Assembly: GCF_003945595.2 (NCBI RefSeq)
Contig: NW_024104365.1
Location: forward strand, 4,993,049-5,057,048
From: Pipra filicauda
Lineage: Eukaryota; Chordata; Aves; Passeriformes; Pipridae
Length of the DNA stretch: 64,000 bases
Direction: 5' to 3'
Positions within the stretch are counted from its first letter, which is position 1. Every line of letters begins with the position of its first letter. A program made the position numbers and the translations under genes. Of this stretch, positions 15,801-30,800 are shown one piece after another. Under the pieces are notes generated by a model. The model was not told the origin of the DNA, did not search any database, and saw nothing but the letters and a program-made list of their open reading frames with translations.

Positions 15801-18800
15801 GAACTGCTCCCTCTTGGAAGTACTTTTTGTGTAATAAAAGAATCCAGTTCATTTATGTACTGAACATATGACATCATAAGAGAAACTTCAGCTTGAAGAT
15901 CTCATTTATTAGAATATATATACGTTTACAATTACAGATGAAGAGGTGTCCAAAATTTTCTCATGTTCACTGTCATTGTTCAGCACAGTCATCAAAAAAC
16001 AGATGCTAACCTCAAAGCACTTTCATTTTTCAAAGATCTCTCTCAGTAAGGGAATCCATTAGGTCAGAAAGAAATATAGCTAAGACAGCACAGGCCTTCT
16101 TGTAACTTCCACAGGTCTTCTTGTAACTCACTTAAGAGCCAACCATATCACCTGAAATACCTTCTGCTTGACACAGCAAAACAGAGCCAGAAAAGCTTCC
16201 GATAAAGGTCTTCTTTACAGGCCGAACGCCTAGTTCCTACTCAGGGAGCAGCATTTTACACTCTTCTTTATTGTGTAATCAGAAACACTATCTACTCTAG
16301 TTTTGTTATTTTCTTAGGATACCTAAGCCAATTCATAGTCTCTTTTCTAGGAAAATATTTATGCAGTATTATTATCCAAGACACATGAAGCCTGAAAAAG
16401 CCAAAGACAGAAAAAAGTTCTAAGCAGCTGTCCAGATCGTAGTCCCAAATCTTGCTCTATCTTATTCTACTGCAATGTTAATTATTTACTTAGCCTTACT
16501 AACATAGCAGAGTCTACTGAATAAATACTTATTACTTGTAAAAGCACCTTCCTCACTAAAGTGATTTCTGCTACAGTTCAATGCCTGGAAGAAATTAATG
16601 TCTTCACAGCCACAAATGCAATAGCTAACATGTGACTTGTTTTGCATGCATCAAGGAGATCAGGGATGCATCAAGAAAGCCAAAGCTCAGCTACAGCTGA
16701 AACTGGCAATGGACATCAATAACAACAAAAAGAGCTTTTATCACTACATTAGCACTAAACACCTGAAAAAGGAAAACATGTCAGACTGTGATTTAGAGAC
16801 AGTGGACTTGGGTAAGGCTCTGTTGATTCCCAGGCCTTAACAGTCTAGAGACTAGCTTCAAGAAAGACAATTATCAGCAGTGAATGAGGATCAGGTCAGG
16901 GATCTCCTGAGACCTCCAGTCATGCAAATCCACAGGACCAGATGAGATACCTGAGAGAGTTAGTTAATTGATATAACTCATTATCACCTTTGTTAAGCCA
17001 TGGTAATCAGGGGGTCTCCCATAATTGTAAACCTGTGAGGAGTGAAGGTAGACATTACACACACCTTCAATAACAGGGGATGAACAGGGACTACACGCTT
17101 CTCTTTGGTCCTTAGAAAAGTCAGGGAGGAAGTCTTCTCGCAAATCATTTTGCATCAAGTGAAGCAGAAGAATGTGACTGGGAATGGCCAAAATAAATTT
17201 ACCAAAGGTAAATCATGTTTTAAGACCAGTAAACCTGTCTGCTGGGGAGAACAGCAGATGTCCACATGGCTGTTGTATCCAAACTGGGTCATTATAAATT
17301 GTGAAAAACTGAAAAATGACTACATGGATCATTGGGCTCAAAGGTTGGTGGCCCATATGCTCAAAGGGCAGAGCTGCATTACAGAAGCATCTAGATTCTA
17401 TAGAAATTGTTCTACAGAAATGGCAATTAAATTCAACGAGGACAAAAGCAAAATTCTGCACCTGGGATGGACCGACTTCCAGCAATGGTATCAGCTGTGG
17501 AATAACAAGCTTGGGAGCAGCTCTGCTGAAAAATATCTAGGGGTCCAGGTGGACAGTAGCTTCAACAGGATTTAGCATGGCATCCTGGCAACAAGAAAGG
17601 TTAACAGCACACTGGGCTGTATCAACAGGGTCATAGCCAGCATATCAAGGAAGTGTTTGTTCCTCTTTACTTGGCATTGGTTAGACATATCTGTAACATT
17701 GTGTGCAGTATTTAGGCCTCCTAGTACAACAAGATTCTTAAGTGAGTTCAGTGAAGGACCACCAAGGTACTTAAAAAGCTGGAGCACATGTACTGTCAGG
17801 AGATATCGAGGGAAATGAGCTTGTTCCATCTAGCAAAGGAACATCTAACATGATCAGAGCAGGAGGTTGGGCTACAGACCTACTGAAGTCCCTTTTAACC
17901 TGAACGCTATATAAAAAAAGCAAAAAGTACACCAAGTCTCACACTACACACCTACTTACAGGAACGTTGCAGGCTTCCACAACTAATGAATTAAAAGCTA
18001 ACTCATGAAAAACAAAAAAGCAAACTTAGTAAGCATAGCAGGAAAGGCAGGAGGAGTCAAGGATGTAGTTTATCATGTCCTCAAAGACTAGATACCTTAG
18101 AGAGATTACTCTGCTACCTAAACACTTCCTTTAAATGAAAGAATTACAACTTTAGACTTCTATTTAACAATTTCAAGCTTTCCAATGTCTCACAGACCTG
18201 AAGTTATGCAGTGTCCACATCTAATAATACAAAGACGACATTTAAGAAAAATACTATATGCTACTTTGGAAGAACTTACCTTGGTATCTCTGAACTCTGC
18301 CTTTTCCAAATGGCATTGGTAGATTCAAAGGTATGTAGTGCTCATGGTTGCAGACTACACGAAGAAATTCAAATTTGAATTCAAAAAGAGTCTGCAAAAA
18401 TAATTTTAAAGTATAAATTAAACAACTGCTGCAGCGATTTGAACAACACATTAAAAACAGCTTTCTAACACAAAAAAGTGATTTATCTCAGTCTTGCACT
18501 AAGATAGATATAGACCTGTCAAAGTTCCACATGTCAGCATAAAATAAATTCATCGTAATTCATACTTAAAAACTGGATATAATTCCATTTACTGTTCCCA
18601 TTGTCCAAAGTTTACAAGCAGATTATGTTTTAACGTAAGAAAAGTTGGGACCCACAGCAGAAATTCTTTGGGCATCTGATACATGCTTTTGCCATTCCAG
18701 TAAATGTAGTGGTGAAAGCACTTATGAAATAACAACTCTTTCAACTTTAGACTTCTCACACTTATGCTTAAAACTTCTGCTTACTGTTGCATCCTCAGGC

Positions 18801-21800
18801 CCCAATAGCTTTTGCAATACACGTGCTCTAGGGTGGTAAAATGCACTTGAAAATGGGAAACAAAATATGAAAAAGTGGTTTGATGGATAAAAAATGCCCT
18901 AGGCACAGATCAGGAGCTTCTAATGTAAATGGGAAAAAGATCTGAAGACTTAATGCAGGACTCTATCCATGCAGAGGAGACAATTCTTAAAAATAGTTTG
19001 TGTAAAAGCAATGAGTACCTTCGGATCTCCCGGGGCAAAGCAGCTGATGTAGTTATTGATTTGCTTGAAAACAAAGCCTCTATCCATAAAAGTGAAACAC
19101 CTCTGAGGAAAACAAGTAAAACCAAGATACAATTGATTTAATAAGTTTATTTTCCAATCACATTATTGATATTTCAATTTGAATACAAAAGCCAACAGAA
19201 CAAGCAAACTATGTGTACATATATGAATACCAAATTTTCCCTTAGAGTGTAGAACTTAAACAAATCAGAAATAAAAAGCAGTTTGAGAAGAACTCTATCT
19301 TGATAGAAATGAAAATTATATGCCACTAGCAGTTTTATCAACCATTTTATTTCCCATCCATTTTTTATCCCTTCTAGATCTTAGTGGCTGAAAAATGAAA
19401 GATACTGAAAGTCTGTCTACATAAAATTCATGCAAATAAAGCACTACTCAAAACTTTCATAGGACTGGAAGGTAACCCAGACAAAATTTTTAAAGAAAAA
19501 GGAAGAAAAATAAAAACAGATTTTGAATAAAATATAAATTAATTTTTTAAAATATCAAGTTTCAGAATATATGTCTTTTTGATTACAGCAGTTGCAAATG
19601 TATTTTAACTTGGACATAAAATTATATTTAAAAGGCATTATGCATATTCAGCTTTATATGAGTTGGCTTTAAGAATCTTTAAAATCCATGAAGAAGTAGT
19701 ATTATTGAAAGAATAACCATAGAGTCCAAGTCTCTTGTACCTACTTTTATAAAGGCAGCAAGACTATGGTTTGCATTTTTTGAAGCCTCTGGATTGTCTC
19801 TGTACTTCTGAGTGATGTGTGGCATTAGCATATTAACAACTGTTTCAACTGCATGATGAAAGGAAGCAGAAAATCTCTGGTTTCGCAACAGCTAGAAACA
19901 AATTGAGACACAATATTTAATATCATTTATAAACTAAAATACATCAGAAAATTTACTTTTGATAAGATATAGATAACCTGATAAGGAGACAGAAAAAAAA
20001 CTTTCAAATTTTCCAATTTGTGATTTAACAAAATATTTTCTTTAAATTCAATATTTTCCTGAACTTTCTACGCCAAAGCAGAAAAAAGAGCATTTGCTTA
20101 AAATAAATTTTGACAACATGCCCTAACATCTGTTATTGAAGTTCAAGCAAGGCAGTCTTCAATGATAAAAACTTCTAAGTATAATGCATTAATATTTTTC
20201 TATACCCCAACAAACTTGACAAGAGGCAATCCTTCAGTTTTATCCATCTTCTTTTCCAAAGCAGACACCAGCTGGTTCACATATAGTAAATGCATTATTA
20301 GACTGTCTTTTCTGCCTTGAAAAAGAAAAACAGTTTTTGCTGTTCTGCAACTATCTTGGTAATAATACCTTCTCTGTTTTCCATTGAAGAAATTGCCATC
20401 CATGCTTCTTTCTTTCTCTTGCTCCTCTGCAACTTCAAAATCTCAGGCTTCAGGATCTTACTCTCTGTGCTTTTAAGTTTCCACAATCAGAACTGTTTTC
20501 CCTTACTTTTAGGTAGTTTGCCAATTAGCTTAAAAGATTTCCTCTTTGTTCACAATTTCCTTCTTTCCACTCACCATCTTCATCAATGATTTTGTACACT
20601 CTGACCAGTACAAAAACCAGCGGGTTTTTTTTAGCTTTTTGGCACTGCAGTCTCTCTATATCTTACAACCTTTACTAAAGATCCTGTCTTTTGTCTGAAG
20701 GGACTTAATGGACAGGTGGTGTGAGGCTGACGACATTGACAAAAACTGTTGCAACTGTACAATTAGTTGTCTTTTTTTTTTTTTTAAACTGAAATCAAAA
20801 CAACATCCACATTGTTTAAGTACTTTGTTATTTACATAGTTTTAACTAGATTAAGTGCAACATTCTTAGACAGAACAAGTCATTGTCAAGGCCGTCCATA
20901 AATCAATGATTACACAATCAATGTTTGAATTGTCCTCCAAATTTCCAGCTCTAGTTGAAAAAAAAATAATTAAAAACAGATATTAAGGTTGAAAAAGATC
21001 CCTTCATAAATATGAACTGTACTCATTCATGAAATAACAAATAAAAATTAAAAATTCTGTTATTGGTTATGCCAGTGTCCTATGAAGCTCTTGTAGCTCA
21101 GTGTTTGTTGGACAGTAATTAAACATTTTCCAGAAATACTACAAAATTCTTGCTACAGAAATAATCTTGCCAAATATAGAAATGCATCTTTTTATCAGGT
21201 CTCATAAGCAGGAAATATGTGAACACATGTTGCATTGATTACTTTACCTAATAAGACAGAAAAGAAGCTAGCAAAATATTTAAGGGGCTTGTAAATCAAG
21301 AAGCAATGTTCAGGAGTGAGACTACTTGCAAACTAGAGATAAGTTCTGCAGATTTCTTTTTCACATTACAGAGAAGATGACAATCAGGTTAGTTGAACTG
21401 GGACTCAAACTCTACTGATCACACCACAGAGTATTAAGTGTACTACTATAAAGCTTTTTTCCTGATCATTATCCGATTATTTTTTCCCCAGTATACTTCA
21501 CACTTCCAGCTATGTTCTAAATACACAGCAAAAATAGTGATAATGATTTCACAACAACCTGATAGTTACTCAGCTGGGACTATTTTGTATACTTGAAACT
21601 TTCAAGACTTGTTTCAGTACAGAAGTAAGCAAACTAAAAAGCTGTCACCCACGCACAAAAACACTGCTTATAGGCTAAGTTTGTAGAAAAAATGCATTTC
21701 TAAAACTTTAGCATTCTCCTTCCAGCTTAGAAGATAACACTAAATTAAATATCAATATTTCTTAGTGTACATAGAAGACTGTAAACTTCATGACTCAACT

Positions 21801-24800
21801 GTTCTCTGTGTCATTTTATATCTCAGCTAATGTACTGCTCAGGAAGAAGCCCACATTTTTTGGGGTAGGGCTTACATCAAAGTCCACAGTGTTAACTATT
21901 GCTTCCAACTTCATTGTACTGTAAGAATTAAGAATTTCTACTGATGATTTACACAGACTGCTCTACTGTATGGATTTTAACAGGTTTCTATTCTTTTATA
22001 GTAATGCTGAATATAGCCCTGAAGTTTTTTCTATCTAATGTTTCAACTGATTTCTCCAGCTGTTTTCCTCTTTCTCTCCCTTTCTTACAAATGAAGTTAC
22101 TAATTAGAAATCAAAACCACATGTTTCTTCTAACATGCAATAAAGGTATGTGATTGGAGAAGAGACGATACAAATTCTCTCTAGAATATGTGGTTGGAGA
22201 AGAGACAATAAAAATTCTCTTTAGAATAACATTTTTTTGCATAAGTTGACATACCTTCACTTTAGAGTTTTCTATCAAATGTTGAGCCATTGATTTTATC
22301 AGAACTTCAAAGAAAAACCATGAATACTGCAGAGAAAAGAAAACATTCTGTGAAATTGCCACAAGGGTTCAACAACTATTTCAATACAATTAGTTCCTAT
22401 TCTTCAGTTATGACCAGATAAGAACATAAGGTAAGAAGTATAGTTCAATATTTACCTTAAGTAGCTTGTTGCTTGTAAGAAAGTCAGCAGATGGCTTTAA
22501 AATTGTTGTCATGGACTTTGTCAGTTCTTCATGTACTGTCTTATATTCAGAAGCAACATAGGGTTCAGCTTTATAAGCATACTTAGGGAGAAAAAACAAA
22601 ATTTAATATGAAATTATGATGTAATATGAGAAAATTGAAATTAAATATATGCAACTGAAATTAAATATACTCTTTCTTAGGGAAATAAAAAAAGGAAATG
22701 TTCAATTTATTTTTACCTACCTTGACATAAGATCTCAGGTAGCTATCTAAGCCTTCTTCATGACACTGAGCAACAATATGGATAATAACCCTAAACAGAA
22801 GTCAAAACCAAGTAAGCCTATAAAGAAAACTACGATTGCAACAGCAAAAATGCTACCTCAGTTATAGATTTATGTGATAACCCAGTCATCACTTAACTTT
22901 AAATTCTTTACCTTGTCACATTGACTGCCACTTCCTCTTGAGTTGCTCTAGTGAGAACTCTAAACAACTGGTTGAGAACAGTTGGCAGGAAAGCTATCAT
23001 CACATGGCCTTCCATAGCATGAAGGCTCTAAAAGAAAGTAGTGATACTGTCACTGTCTTGACTAAAAGGCATTTAAATCATAAGTTCTGAAAAAATAAAA
23101 TTCATTGCAAGTCTTTTTTCAAAAATACACACTGCTTGCACACTACCAGAAATACTGCACAGAAAGCAACTGAGATTATTTTCCAATATAAACATTCAGC
23201 AAATGTTTTCTACATTAAGGTAAATTAGGGATAAAAATCAGGTTTTATTAACAGCATTTTAGAAGTACCTACTTGTACTTTTCTACTGAAATGCACATTA
23301 GGTAATGTTTAAAGGAAAAGCATAAACAAATAAAATAATCTGTTATTCACTGTCATTTTATACCTTAAGATACTTTACAAGATCAGTTCCTAGTGCACGA
23401 GCTCCAGATTCTGTTTTCTGACAGTACTGAAAAAAGTTATGCAAGTGCTGGTCCTGTCAAAGACAAAAAGAACAACAAATTAAATAATTAAACATTACTA
23501 TCCATAATCTGAAACACAACACATTAAAAATATTTATATGTAGAAATCCATATCTTTGTCCATAGATTCAGTTTTCAAAAATTACTGAAGTGTGAAGACT
23601 TATTTAGTCTACACGTAACATTGATATTTTTTTAATATTTTTATTTAATATTTTGATATTTTTTAAGCCATATATGAAATTTCCAGTGTTTCTTGAATAC
23701 CCATTATACAAAATGCCACTTATATTTGCTTCCAACTGATGTACAGCATACTTAATTATCTCAACTGATCATAATATGTTTTTTATGAGCAGGTATAACA
23801 GGACTCATTGCATTGCAGACATGCCAGTAAATAGCTTTCAGAAAACTATGACCTCTTATCTGGAAAATTCAGATTGGAATGGAGGGTGGTAGACAAAAGG
23901 CTCATATTTTGAATAGCTTCCATTTAAGATCTTCTGTTTTTTCACAGCTGATGTAAAAGAAAGATACCATGAGAAATGTCCAAGAGACAAAAAAGTAAGA
24001 GATGAACATACTGAGATCAAGAATCTTCCCAGATATTGTAAATACATACAATAAACACACATTATTCCTAAAACTTTCTCTAATTTTATTTGTTTCATAA
24101 CTCACCTGTGTATACACAGTTGACACCAGATGAGTGGATATTTTTAACAGTTGTTTGCCTCCATCTACCCATTTAATTTCAGGACCAGAATGCTGCATGC
24201 ACACATGAAGGGGAAAAGTAAAATAATGCAGCAGTATATCAGAGTAAAACAACTGGTTCATAGTACCACTAACAACACTTTTTTTAGAAAGAAAAAAAAC
24301 AGTTTGAAGAAATGTGTGCAATGAATAAAGTCATAAAAAAAGGAAAATTATGCAGGCAATATTACCAAAAGCATTTATGAGCTTAAAATGTTTTTTTCAA
24401 GGTCCCACAGGAGTTTCCCCGATGGCTAACAGAATTGATTCTCTGTACAGCATAGAGTTCATGTTTCCCCTACAACTGCAAAGAAACTTCTGACTAGAGA
24501 GAATTATGTACTAGTTCTCTGAGAAAAATAACACAAGAATTTCCACAGATACTCACACAGTTTAAAGCTTAATATATGTCACTGACAGGTAGCAGTCAGT
24601 GCTTCCTTCCCATCCCATTTCCAAAGAACTGAGAATGGGAATGCTCACCCTGACAACCAGTTAGGGAGAGATTTTACTGCTAGATCTACAATTAGTCATA
24701 TTGGTCCTAACATTCAACCCATGGGCATGAGCAGAGACGAACAGCAGAGGCATAAAGAATACACCTACAATGTGAAAAGATGAAAGATGTGAAGGAGACG

Positions 24801-27800
24801 ATGGTTGGAAAGCTTACAGCAGAGTTCAAAAAAGAACAGGTGGTAGAACAGGAGGAGAGCAGCACCTCTTGCTGTTGATTTTAGGTCTCTTCCTCCAAAA
24901 TTAGTCAGTTTTGTCTCTGCATTTCAATCTCTTTGTCAAATCCCCTATCACATTTTGTATCCTCCTTGGTATCATTTTTATGACTTACAATTATGCAAGC
25001 TTTCTGCTTTGAAAAATACAACCATAAATTTTACTAGTGAAGCATAAAGATCACAAAAATCAAGATGTGAGAATAAGACTTTTTCAGGAATAAAGGACTT
25101 ACTGAAAGGAGACAGCATGAAATGCTAAAAAAAATTTAGTAAAGGACTTCAGATTATTTGCATACCTTCATAAACTCAAATAGTTTTATATGTTTAAAAA
25201 ATTACTGTAACTTCTAGTTAATAATTACTACAGAAAATGAAACTTAAGCATTTCTTAAGTACATCGGCTAAATAATAACAAATATAAATATGTAACAACT
25301 TAACTTCCTGACTTTTACAAGAATGTGAATCAATCTGCCCTAATACTTCTTTTTTTGGTCTACCATTTCTCTTTGAGTTTGTTTCCTCTTAGTCAGACAT
25401 CTAACTTTTGCAAAGCATTCCATTTCAACTATAAAAGAAAATAAATTCTACTAGAAAATTACTTAAATCTTATCATCAGACTGGGGAACTACAATCAAAG
25501 CTCCTCTCCACATTGTTTTTTTCCAAGATTAGAGCAATTTCATATAGCATACCTTTCCAACACCCACTTCTTGATAACTAAGATAGCCTGATGGAAGATT
25601 TGCTGATACTGGGATGTGTTGCTCGTTGGTGACCACTCTTCCATCTTTTATCAAAGGAAGCCAAGAATACCCAACTACGGAAGATGAAAGGCAAGTAATT
25701 TTAAATATCTGATGAAACTTAACATAAACCCTTACAAAAGTCTTACTGAATAATTTTGATACGTAATTCAGAAACAAGAAAATATTGCTGTAAAGGCCAC
25801 ACAATTTGAACTCAAACAATTAGAAATTACTAAAAATGCAGATAAATTGTCACTGAGTTTCAAGAACACCATACATTTGATGAACATTCTAAACCAACAT
25901 TTGAAACATTTAAATTAGAAGAAATATTTTATGTAGTCTTTCAGTCGGTATAATGTAAGTAGGAAGCATTACATGGATCACAGAAGTCACAGGTTAACAG
26001 ATAAGAACATTTCAAAAAATTTCCCCAGTAGTTACTGAAAGTAAAGCATTAGTGTACAAACCTTGTGTTTCAACAACATCTTTCTTCTTTGTACTCCCCT
26101 TGCTTGAATTATCACAGCTGACATGGTAGAAGGTGAACAACAAGTGGTGCTTTTCATGCAACTGAGTGGGCAATTCTATTTTAATCTGAAAGGCAAAGAA
26201 GTCTCTGTAGAAGTTTTCAGCTAGAGCACTGATATGTGTTACTGGTTGTAGTTCCAGACTATATATTATTTGAAGCAAGATCAAGAATCACACATACAAA
26301 ACTCCAAAAAATTTACTTACAGTGAAAAGGGGAATCTGATTTAACTGAGAACTTTGCAGTCCTCTAATACTTTCCTGTATTTTTGAAACTTACCTAGTTC
26401 GTAACCCAGTAAAAGTTAGCTCAGAAGGGTAGCTTACCTCATCATAAAACTCTGGATTTTGGTGGTGATGCAGAACAGCAGCAAATGCACTTCTTGTAAA
26501 TACTGGTCCACCAGGCCTACCATAGATACACTTAGAAGAAAGGGAAAAAGAACAGAAAACCCTGTGATCCTTTTTTTTTTCACTCTCAGCTTAGAATGTT
26601 TCACCCAGAATTTGAAATACATTAACTTGTGTTAATAATGACAGGGATCTGTGCAAAGGAAACAGTCTGATCAGGGATCAGACTACATGACCTGTAGTCT
26701 GCCTGCTGTGCAGTAGAGCTGACTCTGTCATTTCACCTCAAGATGTCTACACATTTCTCTATTTTTTTACTTCCAGACACCTCTTATACACTCTGATGGC
26801 TCATAAATAAACATGGAGCTTGGTTCTTCAGTTGACCTAAAGATTTGCTGTTTCAACTTACTGTGGAGTATGCATAAACCACCCTTGTTTGCAACAAGTC
26901 TATTCCTGGAATTTTTGTTGATATAAAGAAATTAAATGATCTGAGGGTTCTTTAGTAATCTTTTATATCAAAAACAAGCAAGCCATCCAGAAGTTACTCT
27001 TATGCCAAATGCAAAAGGACAGAAGCCACCATCCCAAACTAGATCAATTAATCCAGTACTATTGTGTTACTTAGCTACCTGTTCACTATTTTCTTTTATC
27101 TGTTTAAAAAATCAAAAGACTAACCTTTAAAGGCAAAGAATCCTCTTCATCAGAATCCTTGAACTCAATGCACACCGCAATATTTCTAGCCTAAAGCAGT
27201 ATTTAAAAACATAAACCCAAACAATTAATCATAAGGATAATCACAGAAATAAATCTCAGTTGTAAACAATCTTAACCAAACCTGAGAAAGAAGGTACAGT
27301 TTTCCTGCACTCACCTTTGCAAAAGACTTTTGACTGTCATATTTCAAGTGCTTTGGATAAACATAAAGATGATTGTTGTAGATGGTGAAAGGCTGAGTGT
27401 ATTTTGGTATACAGGGAACAAACTCCTCTATTTCAAATGTTGTTAGTGTCTTGGTGCTGTTTTCAAACTGCTTCATGGGAATGTATGATGAGTTAACATA
27501 ATCTGAAAATACATTAAAAGAATTGAATAAAAAAACAAAGAGGAAAAAGCCTGAATGACCATCTAACAGTGTTTGTTAATACTTACTTGGAAAATCTGGT
27601 GACACGTTATCAATTGTAACATCCAGATTTCCTAAAATAACAGGAAGTTTGGCCATCTTTTCAGGTCTATAGGAAGGAAAAAAAAAAAAAAAATCAAACA
27701 CCTCAAAGTCAGGCTAAATGCAAATCAGATACCAGCAAAAAAAGATCATAGGAAACAGAGGCAAAAGTAATATCCTGAAATAGGAGTATGAGAGGAAAGG

Positions 27801-30800
27801 TGTTTTGAGGGTGGATGACTGATCAGGTCTTTTTTGCTTAGATTCACAGTTTTCTTTTCCTTTAAATTCTCAGGAAAATATAAAAGGCTTTATGTGGAAA
27901 AGTGTGGAAAAAGTCACAAAAAAGAATGACTTCTTTCTTTAAATCAAAATGAAAAACTTTGACAAAGATAGGTTTTGTTTGCCATGTAATAACTTACTAT
28001 CATTTGCAGGAAAGAGGGAATCTATAAGTAAGTTTTTAAAATCTCAATGGCCAGTGATAAGCACTCATGGTAGTAGGGTAAACCTGGGGAGGGAAGAGAA
28101 ATCAGCAAGTTCCTACCTCTTCCTTTTTCTAGACTAAAAACTCACCCTGCAAAACTAGCCAACACTGAAATTTCTTATATGTTATCATGTAACTAATTCA
28201 GAAATATGACTTGAAGTACAAGTGTTTTCCAATGTAAAACTATACAGAACCCTTTATTAGTAAAGATAGTTAGCAGCATGATTTTTTAAATTATTGCACA
28301 GCAAGTGGGTGCAAAATTTTCCCAAAATGCAATCCCATGCTGTGAAGCAAACAACTTCAGGCTGGTGTCTGGATTCAATTCCAACATCTATGCCTTAGAC
28401 ATTATAACCTATTTCTTACTATAATTCCTGTGAAATACTGTACATGATTCCATAAACAGGATGCTGAAATAATAAAAAGCATTTTCTTAATTCAGAAAGT
28501 AAAACGACATGGCAGGCTAATTTACTATTAGTTTCAATTTATGGCAAGGAGTATCAGTACACAGCCATTTCAATGCTACACAAACTTCAATGAAATTTTA
28601 AGACACTTGCTAAAAGTGAATTAAAATAACTCTTACAAACCTCATCTCCTTATCAGATTTGTTAAGCAAGAATAAAATAAAGAAACTACAGCCCAAGCCT
28701 TTTGTGCTTAGTGATCATTCAAATCAATACCACTCCAGCTAACTCTATCGTAACAGAAGTGGAAACATCTTTGCAAAGCAGCAAAGATTGCTCTATTATT
28801 TTACATCCTATTTAATAAGGGGATTAACAACTTTATGAGTATGATCACCTGTCGGTGATACATTGTTGCACACAAACTGATGAAGTCTTTAAGAATACTT
28901 TTTAAAAAAAATAATCTACCTTCTGTTATTTAGCCATCCTGAGACATGCACTCCCAAGGAACATGGACTAGCTACTGGCTTGAATCCCTTTTCCTGAGAG
29001 CTAGCATTCTCTGCCCAAGGTCAGTGAACAGATGATTTATGCTCATACTTGCTTTCCTTTGAGAACCAGAAGAGCATATTTTGTGAGTATAACTCCTAGC
29101 ATAGAGCTACTTCAGGCTAGGATGCTGATTGCATGTTACACGTGCCATAATACTTCGGTCCTGCCTGGAGCCCCCAAACACTGCAAAGGAAGGATCTGTA
29201 GCCTGTGTGAAGGTCTTGATTATATTTATACAGCTTCCATATTTGAAATTAAAGACATACAAATACATATGTCAAAATATTAGATGCTCCAGTTGAAGAA
29301 CATAACGAAATATGAGGAGGCTTAGGGTGAGGAATGGGGGGTGTTCAGGTGTTTGTTCGGTTTGGTTTTGTTTTTCGAAGTGGGAAAATTAGACTTACTT
29401 CCTGAAATCTGCTAACGATTTCAGCATGTCTTCATTTGAGAGTTTATTACTGTCTTGTCTGAAGAGAGGAGAAAATCTTGCATTTTTGTCCAGAGTTCCT
29501 GAGGCATCTTTAAACAGCGTCCTGAAAGTAAAAGTCTTGCCTTCAGCTGAGTTTATGAAAGTGCTGAAATTCACTTCAGGAAATTTCTTTATTAGAAATC
29601 AGAGCATACTGCACCATCCTCCATATTAGACATTTAACACTCTTGTAGGTGAGTTTTAACATATAAATAGCTCAGTCTAACAAATAAGTGTGAACCACTT
29701 CACTCTGAGTAGCTTAAAAAAATATTGTCAATAGAAAACAGTTGGCAATATTTAATGGTTTAAATAATAATGTAATGAATGTTTATGACTTTTTTCCTAC
29801 TACAGAGCTGAAGTGTAAATTTGTCAGAAGCTTTGGTTAATTGAAAGCAAAACAATCAACAATTTAAATAGCACATTAAGTTTTACAAGAAGGGAGATGC
29901 AGAAAATAATGTTAGAGAAAAGTCAAGAAAAAAACCCCGATTGACAAGATTTGTCCTTACCTAGCTGCCCAGGCAAAAGGCATTCTATATTGACCTAATC
30001 TCTGGCATGCCTGCTTAGCATTCTTCAAAACTTTCTGTGCAACCTGCAAGGGACATGAGAAATGCCATGCTTGAAAAGCTAAATTTTTTGCACCACTAGT
30101 ACACAAGAAAAAAAAATATGTTGACACTGACATGAATTAGAAAATCTTCTTTAGAAGATTAATCCTAAGTATGTGAGTGAAAGACAATTGAAAATGCCTC
30201 TTAATGATTCATTTCAGGTTAAGCACAGCCTGTTCATTTCACAGCATTTCACAGGTGAAAACACAGACGTATCTACACCCCTGATAATAAATATTTAATT
30301 GAGAAAAAAATTATTATATACAAAACTTATATGGAAAGCTAGAGCAAAAATCAACTGTTTCTTAAGACAAAACTCAAATTCCAGGAAAAAAAACCATTTC
30401 AACTCCCATTTGCTCCCCTATTCACCACCCACCCTATGTACCAGAATACATTCCTGCAGACTAAATACTACAATACTCTGCAATATTTGTATTAAAAATA
30501 CACACGGAATATGGGGAGGACTTTTATGAAGATCACATGTACAATCCTATGCACATGGAAAATCCTATGTAGTGACATCACAATATTGTTTTCATTAAAA
30601 GTTCAAATTTTTGATTTTGTTAACTTCTGAAATAACAAAAAATTCCATTATATACAGCCAACATGTACAACAATCAGAGCTAGAAATGCACTGGTATGAG
30701 ATGTTCAACACTGAGCTGAACCACTTGATCTAAGCAGAAGTTTCTGACAGAGCAGTGGGCTTCTCTTTTCCAGAAATCAGCTTCTCCTATGTGTCTACAC

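Larger units (their letters stand above)
15695..18279. other. Intron between exons 30 and 31
   Basis: Contains the 21-bp tandem duplication and the largest CR1 relic of the window. The flanks of the CR1 are unique sequence. Confidence 0.85.

Noticed and set aside
17105..17575. Longest plus-strand open frame (156 codons)
   Set aside because: It is a surviving piece of CR1 ORF2 with stops and frameshifts around it, not a host gene.
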